DNA of 5,979 nt, taken from assembly GCA_964517355.1 (NCBI GenBank), contig CAZFCK010000267.1, forward strand, positions 1 to 5,979, in the 5' to 3' direction. Under the pieces are notes generated by a model, which saw only the letters and a list, made by a program, of their open reading frames with translations, ran no database searches and was not told the origin of the DNA. The first letter of the stretch is position 1, and each line of letters starts with the position of its first letter. The position numbers and the translations under genes were made by a program. The stretch is from CAZFCK01 sp964517355. GTDB taxonomy: Bacteria; Desulfobacterota; Desulfovibrionia; Desulfovibrionales; Desulfovibrionaceae. This document shows, piece after piece, positions 1-5,928 of the stretch.

Positions 1-15
1 CCAGGGAAATGCATA

Positions 16-50
16 AGAGCATCTAGCGCTTTTCAAGCGTGAGATGCTCT
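16..50 (-). terminator. Hairpin at the 3' end of the leftward operon, possible terminator
   Basis: AGAGCATCT (16-24) pairs perfectly with AGATGCTCT (42-50). After an A-G mismatch and a G-T wobble, an inner stem CGCTT (27-31) / AAGCG (35-39) closes on a three-base loop. The hairpin overlaps the TAG stop codon (49-51) of the upstream leftward gene. Read leftward, the stem is followed by TTATGCATTTCCC, so the T-tract is weak. It may be a terminator, an mRNA 3'-end stabiliser or a copy of a palindromic intergenic repeat. The hairpin itself is certain; the function is inferred. Confidence 0.5.
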
Positions 51-1695
51 AGTTGCCGAGCAGAACGTTGTAAAGGCGTTCATTCCAGTTCAGGGGCACG
101 CGCACCTGGGTCAATGTGTTGCCGCTGGTGGGGTAGGCGAGCACGAACGTGCCGTTGAAGAAAAAACGTAGTTGCGCCCCTTCTTTGACCAGGTAGCAAT
201 CATTGAAGTTCACGGCCATATCCCAGGGAAAGGTGTCGGAATCGCTTGTCCGGGATTGAAAATAGGCCACAGGCTGGTTTTTGTCGTCCATGGACATGAC
301 GAAGGCCACCTGCTCCCAGGCCTTGTTCGCGAAGTGCATGCGCAGGAATTCGATGGTGGTCTTGTACAAGAAATCATAGCTGAGCTGTTTCTGCACCAGG
401 ACGCGCAATGTGAAGTCCTGCTGCGAGGTAAGGGGAATGACGGCCAGAGCACCGTCGCGGCCGAGGGGGCCGAGGCTTTTGCCGTTGACGTCTTGATACA
501 CCACGAGATTTTTTCCAAATTCAGGGGCCATATCGCCGGGCGCATACTGCGAAAGATCCAGAGACCACCGCGGCGCGAGCCGCTCGGCCAGGGTCTTTTC
601 ATCTTTGGGCGGGGCTTGCCGTTGTTTCGCATCCGGCACGTACACACCCAGTTCCAGAGGGGAAACCTCCACTTGCATGCTCAGACAATACACGTCGCGG
701 TTGGCGCCCCCTATGGCCCCGGTGATTTTGGCGTCGCGCAGGAGTCTGCCGCGAAGGTCCTGCGGCGTTTGCGCGCCGGGCGCGATGTTCTGCGTGATGC
801 GCTCCAGTGCGGCGTTTTCCGCGATCGCCTGGAGTTGCTCGTCCGGTATGCCGGGTTGCTGATAGCAAAAATTGATCAGGGTGGCCGTGACCGGCGTCAC
901 GGACTGCATTTGCTGCTGCGACAGCGTTGCCTGCACCTTGACGCAGAGTTCGCCGAACACGTCGCCGTTGTAGTACGTCGGCTTGCCCACGAATTGCACG
1001 CGGTCGGCAACGGCCTCCTGATAGTTTGGGGGGAGCTGTTGTTGCAGCCCCAGTTGCCGCTGTCCCGAATAGACTCGTGTGAAATACTGAAACGCGGCCT
1101 CGGATTTGGCTTTTTGCAGCAGGTAGTTCTTGAAGGATTCCAGATTCTGGTTCTGATAGCCGGAGATGCTGTCGCAGGTGCTTATCTCCAGGGGCGCGGC
1201 CTCGGCGGCGGAAGGATCGCCCTTGACAGTGGTCAGAACCCCGGCCTGGGGCTTGAATGAACGCAAGGGAGCAAAGGAAAAGGTCTTACCGGGGGAAGAA
1301 GATTTATCTTTGAAAGGGGACGGCGTGGCCAGGGTCTCACCGTAGCGCGCGCCGGTCCCGGCCGTGGCGTTATCGTCAGCCGTGGCCCCTTGCGCGGACA
1401 TGTCGGGCAGCCCCCAGGATGGTTGGAGGGCAGAGGCATTCTCCGGGGCTTCGGGCTGCGCGTCATGTTGCGCCTCGGCCCCGGTCTGGGCTGCGGGGGG
1501 AGTCTCCTGGCCGGATGACGGTGCGTCCTGCGTTGCATCGGGTTGTTGCACGCCTCCGCCGTTGTCCGGCCCGGCCGCGTCGCCGGCTCCCGCTGCCGCG
1601 GGCGCGTTGATGCCCGGCGGAACCTGCGCGTCATCCCCGCTCCATAACGGAGATGGGGCGCACATGAGCAGGACGAGCAAGAGCATGATGCGCAT
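49..1695 (-). CDS. Secreted hypothetical protein with four conserved cysteines and a Pro/Ala/Gln-rich N-terminal region
   Basis: I do not recognise this 548-aa protein. It starts with a Sec-type signal peptide (MRIMLLLVLLMCAPSPLWSG; cleavage near residues 18-20). C12 has Met at -1, so it is not a lipobox. Residues 24-123 are Ala/Pro/Gln/Gly-rich and probably disordered. A folded region follows with cysteines at 174, 251, 277 and 337, the motif YYNGDVFGELCV (241-252), WSLDLSQYAPG (377-387) and a beta-rich C-terminal domain from about 427. That domain includes an LRFFFNGTFV stretch that loosely recalls concanavalin-like lectin folds (inference). The four cysteines and motifs recur in the upstream gene of the operon, so the two are paralogues. 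The ATG at 1695 is chosen because AGGAGG lies 6 nt upstream; an in-frame ATG at 1716 overlaps the preceding stop as ATGA but lacks a Shine-Dalgarno sequence. The product is predicted to be periplasmic or exported, and disulfides are plausible. Confidence 0.85.
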   Translation of the reverse strand: MRIMLLLVLLMCAPSPLWSGDDAQVPPGINAPAAAGAGDAAGPDNGGGVQQPDATQDAPSSGQETPPAAQTGAEAQHDAQPEAPENASALQPSWGLPDMSAQGATADDNATAGTGARYGETLATPSPFKDKSSSPGKTFSFAPLRSFKPQAGVLTTVKGDPSAAEAAPLEISTCDSISGYQNQNLESFKNYLLQKAKSEAAFQYFTRVYSGQRQLGLQQQLPPNYQEAVADRVQFVGKPTYYNGDVFGELCVKVQATLSQQQMQSVTPVTATLINFCYQQPGIPDEQLQAIAENAALERITQNIAPGAQTPQDLRGRLLRDAKITGAIGGANRDVYCLSMQVEVSPLELGVYVPDAKQRQAPPKDEKTLAERLAPRWSLDLSQYAPGDMAPEFGKNLVVYQDVNGKSLGPLGRDGALAVIPLTSQQDFTLRVLVQKQLSYDFLYKTTIEFLRMHFANKAWEQVAFVMSMDDKNQPVAYFQSRTSDSDTFPWDMAVNFNDCYLVKEGAQLRFFFNGTFVLAYPTSGNTLTQVRVPLNWNERLYNVLLGN

Positions 1696-1701
1696 GGCGA
1701 A

Positions 1702-1707
1702 CCTCCT
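1702..1707 (-). promoter_or_regulatory. Ribosome binding site that sets the start of the downstream leftward gene
   Basis: The plus strand reads CCTCCT, which is AGGAGG on the coding strand, 6 nt before the ATG at 1693-1695. This perfect Shine-Dalgarno match favours 1695 over the ATG at 1714-1716. The site lies just after the stop (1713-1715) of the preceding gene, as expected for translational coupling. Confidence 0.8.
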
Positions 1708-1712
1708 GGCGC

Positions 1713-3767
1713 TCATGGGGAAGTTTTCTCCTGATCGCTGGCCGGGGGCTGATCGGGCGGGACCGGCCGGGGCGTGTTGTCTTGAGGGGCCGAGGCGGGC
1801 TGCGTCGGTGCGGCGCTATCGCCCCCAGATGGCGCGGGAGCGGGCGACGCAGCGGCGGGAGCTGCGGCAGCGGAGGCCGGGGGCGATCCCTGCATTTTTG
1901 CGGCGCGTCTTTTCGCATGGCGTCCTTGCGGCGCTTGTTTCGTTATGCGCTGCTCCACATTGAGCGTGTAGAGCCGGGTGTCGTTGTACAAGGGGAGAAT
2001 GATCCGCTGCAAGGCCCGGCCGGAAGAAGGGGCCGTGGCGACCGGCTGATCATCCAGATAAAGCCGCGCCAGACCATTGCTGCGCTCAAAACGGTAGGAA
2101 TGGGGCGCAGACGGCTTGGGAAAGGGGAGGTAATTCGTTTCCACGCCGAGAAAACGGAATTGCGCCTGATATTTCCTGTCATCCCCCAAACGCAGTTGCA
2201 CGGCCAGATCATCGCGAATCCAATCCTGGTAGATCAGTTCCATGACCGGCATAAAGCCGGACACGCCGCTGGACGGCGGACGCAGATCATGATTGACGCG
2301 CATGGTGAGCGTGAAGTCCACGATATTCTCCGGCGCCAGAGGAATAGGGCGTGGGGGCGTGCCTTTCTCGGTCGCGGCCTTGTGCAGCAGCGGCTTGGGC
2401 GCGATGGGAGGCGCGGCTTGCGCCCCTTGCGGCTGCTGTACCGAGGCCGTTGCCGCCTCGCTTTTTTGCGGCGCGGCGTCGGGCGTCTCGGGTTTGGCGG
2501 CCGAGGGGGGGGCGTCCGGCGTCTGCGCCCGCGTCTCGGGAGAAGACGCGGCTGCCGCGTCTTGCGGCGAGCCGCCGGCGGCGTCGGACGGCTGTTGCGG
2601 CGTCAGGTCTTTCCCCATGGGGGCGGAACGGGCGTCGGTATTCGCATCGGGCGGCGCGATCACCTGTTGCGGGGGCGTTTGGGGCGCACCGTCAGGCTGG
2701 GCGGCCGCTTGGCCGGATTGTCCGGCGGGTTTGGCCTGCCCCGCAGTGGGGGGCGGCGAGTCGTGACATACCAGGTCGCCAATCGCGGCCTGCCCCTGAG
2801 TCAATCCGTTGAGCCCCAACGTCTTGACGCCTTGCTGATCCTGCACCACGGCCACGGCGTCGCCGTAGACAGGCAGAGGCGTGCCGACCGCGTAGGCGTT
2901 CAGGTCCAGAAAAAAGGTCCGGGTATGGTAGTCCGGCGTGGCGGCCGCGGCCTGACGCTCTTCATCGGCCTGTTGCCGGTTTCTCGCGGCGTAGATGGTC
3001 GCGGCCATTGGGGTGTAGCGTACCACAAGCTGCATGCAGTACGTGCTTGATGGCTTGTCGTAGCGCTCTTTGGTGACTTTCCAGGAGCTGAGCACTCGCT
3101 GCAGCTCGTCGATGTCCGCTTTTTGCAGGAGCGGATCGTGCGGGGCGAGGATGTCGCGCAGCCCCATACGCAAGGCCTGTCGCTTGAGGTCCGCCATGGG
3201 GGCGCCTTCCTGGCGCAGACACACGGTGCGCTGGGCCTGCATGCGCGTGAGGGCGGAACAGGTGTCGTCCGTGCCGCGACCCACAAGCGTCCCTTGCATG
3301 GAAACGCAAAGGTCGCCCAGGCGCTCGCCGTTGACGTAGCTCTCCTCTATCACGCGAATGCAACCGTAGGCTTGCTGCCGCACGCTTTCCGGCAGTTCAT
3401 CGGATTCCACGAAAAGATTGTTCTGGAGCCAGGGATCGTCCAGGGCTTGGATCAGCATGGCGTCGAGCCCCTGCTGATGCAGGATGTCCTGCATGTCTTG
3501 GAGCTCCTTGCCGGGGTAATCCGTGAGATGGGCGCATGCGGTTGCCTGCAAGGCCTGGGTGGCGTTGCCGTCCTGCAGCGGAGCGGTGGCGTTGTGCTGC
3601 GGGAAATCCGGCAACGAGGATTGTTGCAGCGGTTTTGTGCGACTGGCGCTTGGAGCGGGCTGCTGTTTTGAGGCGAACAGGCCGCACGAGACGCAACACA
3701 ACGTCAGCGACAAGAGAACGAAACCGCACCAGGGGCGGATGGATGGCGTTGAAAAGTGGAGCTTCAT
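1713..3767 (-). CDS. Probable lipoprotein with four conserved cysteines and two Pro/Ala-rich segments
   Basis: This 684-aa hypothetical protein has an N-terminal hydrophobic segment, FVLLSLTLCCVSCG (about 16-29). C28, preceded by V-S, is the likely lipidated cysteine, although Cys at -3 is atypical. The body carries cysteines at 78, 154, 183 and 244, YVNGERLGDLCV (144-155), FFLDLNAYAVG (285-295) and a beta-rich domain from about 484 containing YRFERSNGLARLYLDDQPVA (558-577). A Pro/Ala/Gln-rich insert occupies 337-477. The C-terminus has a basic patch, RHAKRRAAK (616-624), then a disordered Ala/Pro tail. The segment around 190-250 (LKRQALRMGLRDIL, then a beta-strand) vaguely recalls LPP20/FlgT-type envelope domains, but I would not assign it. 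The ATG at 3767 is preferred to an in-frame TTG at 3821, because it places the signal sequence at the N-terminus; its Shine-Dalgarno sequence is weak. It is first in a two-gene operon with its paralogue and is divergent from the sheath gene. Confidence 0.85.
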   Translation of the reverse strand: MKLHFSTPSIRPWCGFVLLSLTLCCVSCGLFASKQQPAPSASRTKPLQQSSLPDFPQHNATAPLQDGNATQALQATACAHLTDYPGKELQDMQDILHQQGLDAMLIQALDDPWLQNNLFVESDELPESVRQQAYGCIRVIEESYVNGERLGDLCVSMQGTLVGRGTDDTCSALTRMQAQRTVCLRQEGAPMADLKRQALRMGLRDILAPHDPLLQKADIDELQRVLSSWKVTKERYDKPSSTYCMQLVVRYTPMAATIYAARNRQQADEERQAAAATPDYHTRTFFLDLNAYAVGTPLPVYGDAVAVVQDQQGVKTLGLNGLTQGQAAIGDLVCHDSPPPTAGQAKPAGQSGQAAAQPDGAPQTPPQQVIAPPDANTDARSAPMGKDLTPQQPSDAAGGSPQDAAAASSPETRAQTPDAPPSAAKPETPDAAPQKSEAATASVQQPQGAQAAPPIAPKPLLHKAATEKGTPPRPIPLAPENIVDFTLTMRVNHDLRPPSSGVSGFMPVMELIYQDWIRDDLAVQLRLGDDRKYQAQFRFLGVETNYLPFPKPSAPHSYRFERSNGLARLYLDDQPVATAPSSGRALQRIILPLYNDTRLYTLNVEQRITKQAPQGRHAKRRAAKMQGSPPASAAAAPAAASPAPAPSGGDSAAPTQPASAPQDNTPRPVPPDQPPASDQEKTSP

Positions 3768-3835
3768 AGTTCTTGGCAGGCATAGTGTACGAGAACCGGG
3801 AAAAAAGCAAAGCGCAATCAAACCATGGCGGAGTA

Positions 3836-3865
3836 ATTTTAATGGGTATTGGAGAAAGCCGTAAA
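3836..3865 (-). promoter_or_regulatory. Candidate sigma-70 type promoter for the leftward two-gene operon
   Basis: On the minus strand, TTTACG (3860-3865; 4 of 6 against TTGACA) is followed after 18 nt by TAAAAT (3836-3841; 5 of 6 against TATAAT). This would start transcription near 3829 and give a leader of about 60 nt before the ATG at 3767. It was identified by eye only, and its fit is moderate. Confidence 0.35.
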
Positions 3866-3890
3866 AAGGAGCGTCACCTTCGTTTGTGCA

Positions 3891-3932
3891 TGGATTTTTC
3901 AGAAAAATTCTCTTATTATTACTTCATATTCT
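3891..3932 (+). promoter_or_regulatory. AT-rich promoter region of the sheath gene, with a 15-bp palindrome
   Basis: This is the most AT-rich stretch of the window. It contains TATTAT (3914-3919; 5 of 6 against TATAAT), but no good -35 at normal spacing. TTGTGC at 3884-3889 is 24 nt away, and I see no sigma-54 type -24/-12 pair. A perfect odd-centred palindrome, ATTTTTC-A-GAAAAAT (3894-3908), lies where an activator or repressor could bind. The missing -35 plus the dyad would fit an activator-dependent promoter, but this is inference. Confidence 0.3.
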
Positions 3933-3948
3933 TGTAAGGGGATGTACA

Positions 3949-4025
3949 ATGCGCGCAAGACAATGACAATGCCTGCGATGGCGTGCCGACCCCGGATAAA
4001 GAGAAAGCGAGTTCACGGGAGGTGA
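3949..4025 (+). other. Two overlapping tiny reading frames in the leader of the sheath gene
   Basis: ATG at 3949 opens MRARQ-stop (3949-3966), with AAGGGG 7 nt upstream. Its TGA overlaps the next ATG as ATGA (3963-3966). That opens a 20-codon frame, MTMPAMACRPRIKRKRVHGR, ending with TGA at 4023-4025. This stop is 2 nt before the main ATG and next to its ribosome binding site. The layout allows translational coupling or a leader-peptide role. Such short frames also arise by chance, so this is a possibility and not an established gene. Confidence 0.2.
4017..4022 (+). promoter_or_regulatory. Ribosome binding site that sets the start of the sheath gene
   Basis: GGGAGG lies 5 nt upstream of the ATG at 4028-4030. 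This strong Shine-Dalgarno match favours 4028 over an in-frame GTG at 3983, which would add 15 residues unlike the start of any sheath protein. Confidence 0.8.
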
Positions 4026-4027
4026 AC

Positions 4028-5614
4028 ATGGCCGTGTCCAGTCAGTTCGAAGCGTTTCCCTATGTTGTTTTGGCGTTGGCGCCGTTTGCTCCCTCCCCTG
4101 AAGAGGGGCGAAAACTCCGGCGGGTTCGGACGGACCTCACCGGTTTGGATGCGGCGTTGGAGGCCCTCGCCCCCACTGTGCGTATCGAAGTGCCCGCGGC
4201 GTATTGCCCTGATGCCTGGATAACCGTAGCCCCACGGGCCATGCGCGATTTCAGGCCGGAGCGTTTGATTCGTTGCTGCGGCTACCTGAACGACCTGGAG
4301 GATGCGCGCGGCGTGATCCGGGATGCGAGCCGGTCGGGCGAAGCCCTGGCTTCGGTGGCCGCCGCGTTGCAGTCGCGTTTTCCGCGGCTTGGACTGAATC
4401 TGTCCGTGGACAAAGACGCGCCGTCTTCTCAGGCCGGCGGCGCAGTGGACGACATTCTGGCCATGGTGGCCATGCCCGAGCAGCGCACAAGCGGCGGCAA
4501 AGGTCTCGCTGGATGGCTGGAGCAGGTGGAAGACCGCATGTCCGGCGTATTGCGGGCGATATACAACGACGCGGGCTTCCGCGCCTTGGAAGCGTCCTGG
4601 CGCGGCGCGCAGCTTTTGCTGCAACAGGCCGGAGCCAAGGAGGGGAGCGGGATCGTGCTTGAATTGGCGCCGTGCGACCCGAAATCTCCCGCCTTTGACG
4701 CGGTGCTAGAGGCTTTGATTGCCGATCTGGCGGTGGAACTCCCCCATCTGGTGGTGGTGGATACCCTCTTGGACAGCGCGCCCCAGCGCATCGCGGCGGC
4801 CCGGAGTCTGGCCGTGTTCGCGGAGACGTTGCTCACCCCGACGGTGACGGGAATCGGACCGGGCTTTTTCCATCTGGAAGACTGGTCCCAGTTGGGCAAG
4901 GTGGCCTACATCGGCCATTATCTGGAAGACAGCTGCTTCGCCAAATGGCGGGCCTTGCGCAAGGAGACCGGGGGGCAATGGCTGTGCGCCGCGATGAACG
5001 CGGTGCTGGCGCGCCCCGTGTACGGCAAGGACCTGCAGCCGCGTACGCCCTTTTTTCAGGAGCAAGAGCCGTTGTGGGTGAATCCGGCCTGGGCGGTGGC
5101 TGCGCTGGCGGCCAAGAGCGTGGCCGCCTATGGCTGGCCCAGCAGGCTGACGGATTACCATACCCTCAAACTTGAGAATCTGGCGGTGCTGGAGACTGCG
5201 GACGGTCCGTTGCCCACGGCGGCGGCGCTGGGCGAGGATAGACTGGCCGAGTTCGCGGAAGCCGGTTTCGCCCCCGTTGTGGGAATGCTGCACAAGGACG
5301 CGGCGTTGGTGCCCCGCTTGCCGGCCGTATCCGGCGACGCTTTGGCGCCGCGGCTTTTCCTGAACCGCGTGCTGGGGTTTTTATTCTGGTGCAAGGAAAA
5401 CATGGCCGCGCAGATCGAGTCGGGCGACGTGGCCGCGAACGTGCGCAACGCATTTGGGTTGTTCTGGCAGCATACGGGGCATACGCCTCCGGAAGATCTG
5501 CGCGTCAGCGCCGGAGAGGCGGAAGAGGGCTCCCTGCCGCTGTTTATCCATTTCACGCCGCCGAAATCCGTGCTTCCGGCGGGGGGAGCGGTGGAGTTCA
5601 CCTTTTCCTGGTAA
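4028..5614 (+). CDS. Fused type VI secretion contractile sheath protein (TssB-TssC like)
   Basis: This 528-aa protein appears to join both sheath subunits of the type VI secretion machine, which in known systems form the cytoplasmic contractile tube recycled by the ATPase ClpV. Residues about 8-125 resemble TssB/VipA: FPYVVLALAPF (10-20), a basic R-R-x-R-x-D-L stretch (28-40) and the TssB-like MRDFRPERLI (72-81). Residues 140-528 resemble TssC/VipB. VDDILAMVAMPE (140-151) aligns with the TssC N-terminal helix known to bind ClpV. Then come FRALEASWRGAQLLLQQA (184-201, the classic LExxWRG signature), KWRALRK (306-312), ARPVYG (328-333), LWVNPAWAVAALAAKS (349-364) with GWP soon after, and LPTAAALGEDRL with GFAPV (395-417). 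The usual GGxP/DYxF motif and the C-terminal RPHxQ/LRLV end are not evident; the chain ends in SLPLFIHFTPP...EFTFSW. Canonical subunits are roughly 165 and 490 aa, so both halves are shortened. No other type VI gene is visible in the window. The sheath assignment is confident; whether it works in a complete system is unknown. Confidence 0.85.
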   Translation: MAVSSQFEAFPYVVLALAPFAPSPEEGRKLRRVRTDLTGLDAALEALAPTVRIEVPAAYCPDAWITVAPRAMRDFRPERLIRCCGYLNDLEDARGVIRDASRSGEALASVAAALQSRFPRLGLNLSVDKDAPSSQAGGAVDDILAMVAMPEQRTSGGKGLAGWLEQVEDRMSGVLRAIYNDAGFRALEASWRGAQLLLQQAGAKEGSGIVLELAPCDPKSPAFDAVLEALIADLAVELPHLVVVDTLLDSAPQRIAAARSLAVFAETLLTPTVTGIGPGFFHLEDWSQLGKVAYIGHYLEDSCFAKWRALRKETGGQWLCAAMNAVLARPVYGKDLQPRTPFFQEQEPLWVNPAWAVAALAAKSVAAYGWPSRLTDYHTLKLENLAVLETADGPLPTAAALGEDRLAEFAEAGFAPVVGMLHKDAALVPRLPAVSGDALAPRLFLNRVLGFLFWCKENMAAQIESGDVAANVRNAFGLFWQHTGHTPPEDLRVSAGEAEEGSLPLFIHFTPPKSVLPAGGAVEFTFSW

Positions 5615-5665
5615 TACCATTTCCCATTTCTAAGGAAGCACTGATTCAAGACTTGTGAGGTTTTT

Positions 5666-5704
5666 CCGGGGGGAAGCCTTTCTGGAGAAAGGTTCACCTC
5701 CCGG
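5666..5704. repeat. G/C-run hairpin downstream of the sheath gene
   Basis: CCGGGGGG (5666-5673) pairs with CCTCCCGG (5697-5704), with one G-T wobble. Inside it, AGCCTTTC (5675-5682) pairs with GAAAGGTT (5687-5694) around a TGGA loop. The hairpin is followed by GACCCCCC-like sequence and not by a T-tract; TTTTT lies before it. It starts about 50 nt after the sheath stop codon. From memory, similar G/C-run hairpins recur between genes in Desulfovibrio genomes. It could mark the 3' end of the sheath transcript without being a classical intrinsic terminator. Confidence 0.55.
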
Positions 5705-5711
5705 ACCCCCC

Positions 5712-5753
5712 AGCGCTGCTATCTTCATCCCTAAGGCGCGATACGACCGCGCC
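5712..5753 (+). repeat. Left arm of a large inverted repeat
   Basis: The inner 22 nt (5732-5753) match the reverse complement of 5887-5908 at 21 of 22 positions. The outer 20 nt (5712-5731) match the reverse complement of 5909-5928 at 15 of 20. Similarity continues weakly inward: GGCTG is followed by TTCC-AAA and CTTT-GTC elements. This arm lacks a segment of about 34 nt, rich in CCCCC runs, that is present in the right arm. It is best read as a shortened, diverged copy of the same intergenic repeat. Confidence 0.75.
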
Positions 5754-5886
5754 CAAGGGCTGAAGTTTCCAAAGACTTTTGTCTGAAATATCTATAAACT
5801 CAATGTGTTACAGATATACTTGTCTGGCGACAAAGTTTAGGAAGGGGGAGCGCGAGGGGGAGAACCCTTTTTAGCGGCAGCCGTTA
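5754..5886. other. Spacer between the inverted arms
   Basis: The AT-rich centre (about 5786-5822) holds its own small dyad, ATATCT (5788-5793) and AGATAT (5812-5817). The right half has two AGGGGGAG direct repeats (5843-5850 and 5855-5862), followed by AACCCTTTTT. AAGGG/CCCTT can pair just before the T run, a weak terminator-like structure. No reading frame here looks like a gene. Confidence 0.4.
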
Positions 5887-5928
5887 GGCGCGGTCGTTTC
5901 GCGCCTTACGGATGGCGACAGCAACGCT
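5887..5928 (-). repeat. Right arm of the large inverted repeat
   Basis: This is the reverse-complement partner of 5712-5753, with near identity over the innermost 22 nt. Together with adjoining sequence down to about 5830, it forms the fuller copy of the repeat. I see no target-site duplication flanking the pair, so two inverted copies of a dispersed repeat explain it better than one intact miniature transposon. Confidence 0.75.

Noticed and set aside
172..1260. 362-codon plus-strand open frame opposite the 548-aa protein gene
   Set aside because: It is the antisense shadow of a well-supported gene with its own signal peptide and Shine-Dalgarno sequence. The translation is His/Arg/Gly/Leu-rich with no recognisable domain.
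1782..3050. 422-codon plus-strand open frame opposite the lipoprotein gene
   Set aside because: Its product is dominated by Arg and Gly, as expected from antisense reading of Pro/Ala-rich high-GC coding sequence. It has no signal, motif or convincing ribosome binding site.
3768..3821. TTG start that would extend the lipoprotein by 18 residues
   Set aside because: It would bury the signal sequence inside the protein. The ATG at 3767 gives a normal N-terminus with the Lys and hydrophobic segment in the expected order.
3983..4027. GTG start that would extend the sheath protein by 15 residues
   Set aside because: The added residues are charged and unlike a TssB N-terminus, while GGGAGG sits at ideal spacing before the ATG at 4028.
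5615..5926. tRNA, small RNA gene or CRISPR array in the right-hand intergenic region
   Set aside because: I found no cloverleaf with a T-loop consensus, no regular repeat-spacer pattern and no promoter-terminator pair. The structure present is explained by the hairpin and inverted repeats.
5712..5928. Single intact miniature inverted-repeat transposon
   Set aside because: The arms differ in length, similarity falls off outward, and no target-site duplication is visible at the outer ends. Two inverted repeat copies are a simpler explanation.
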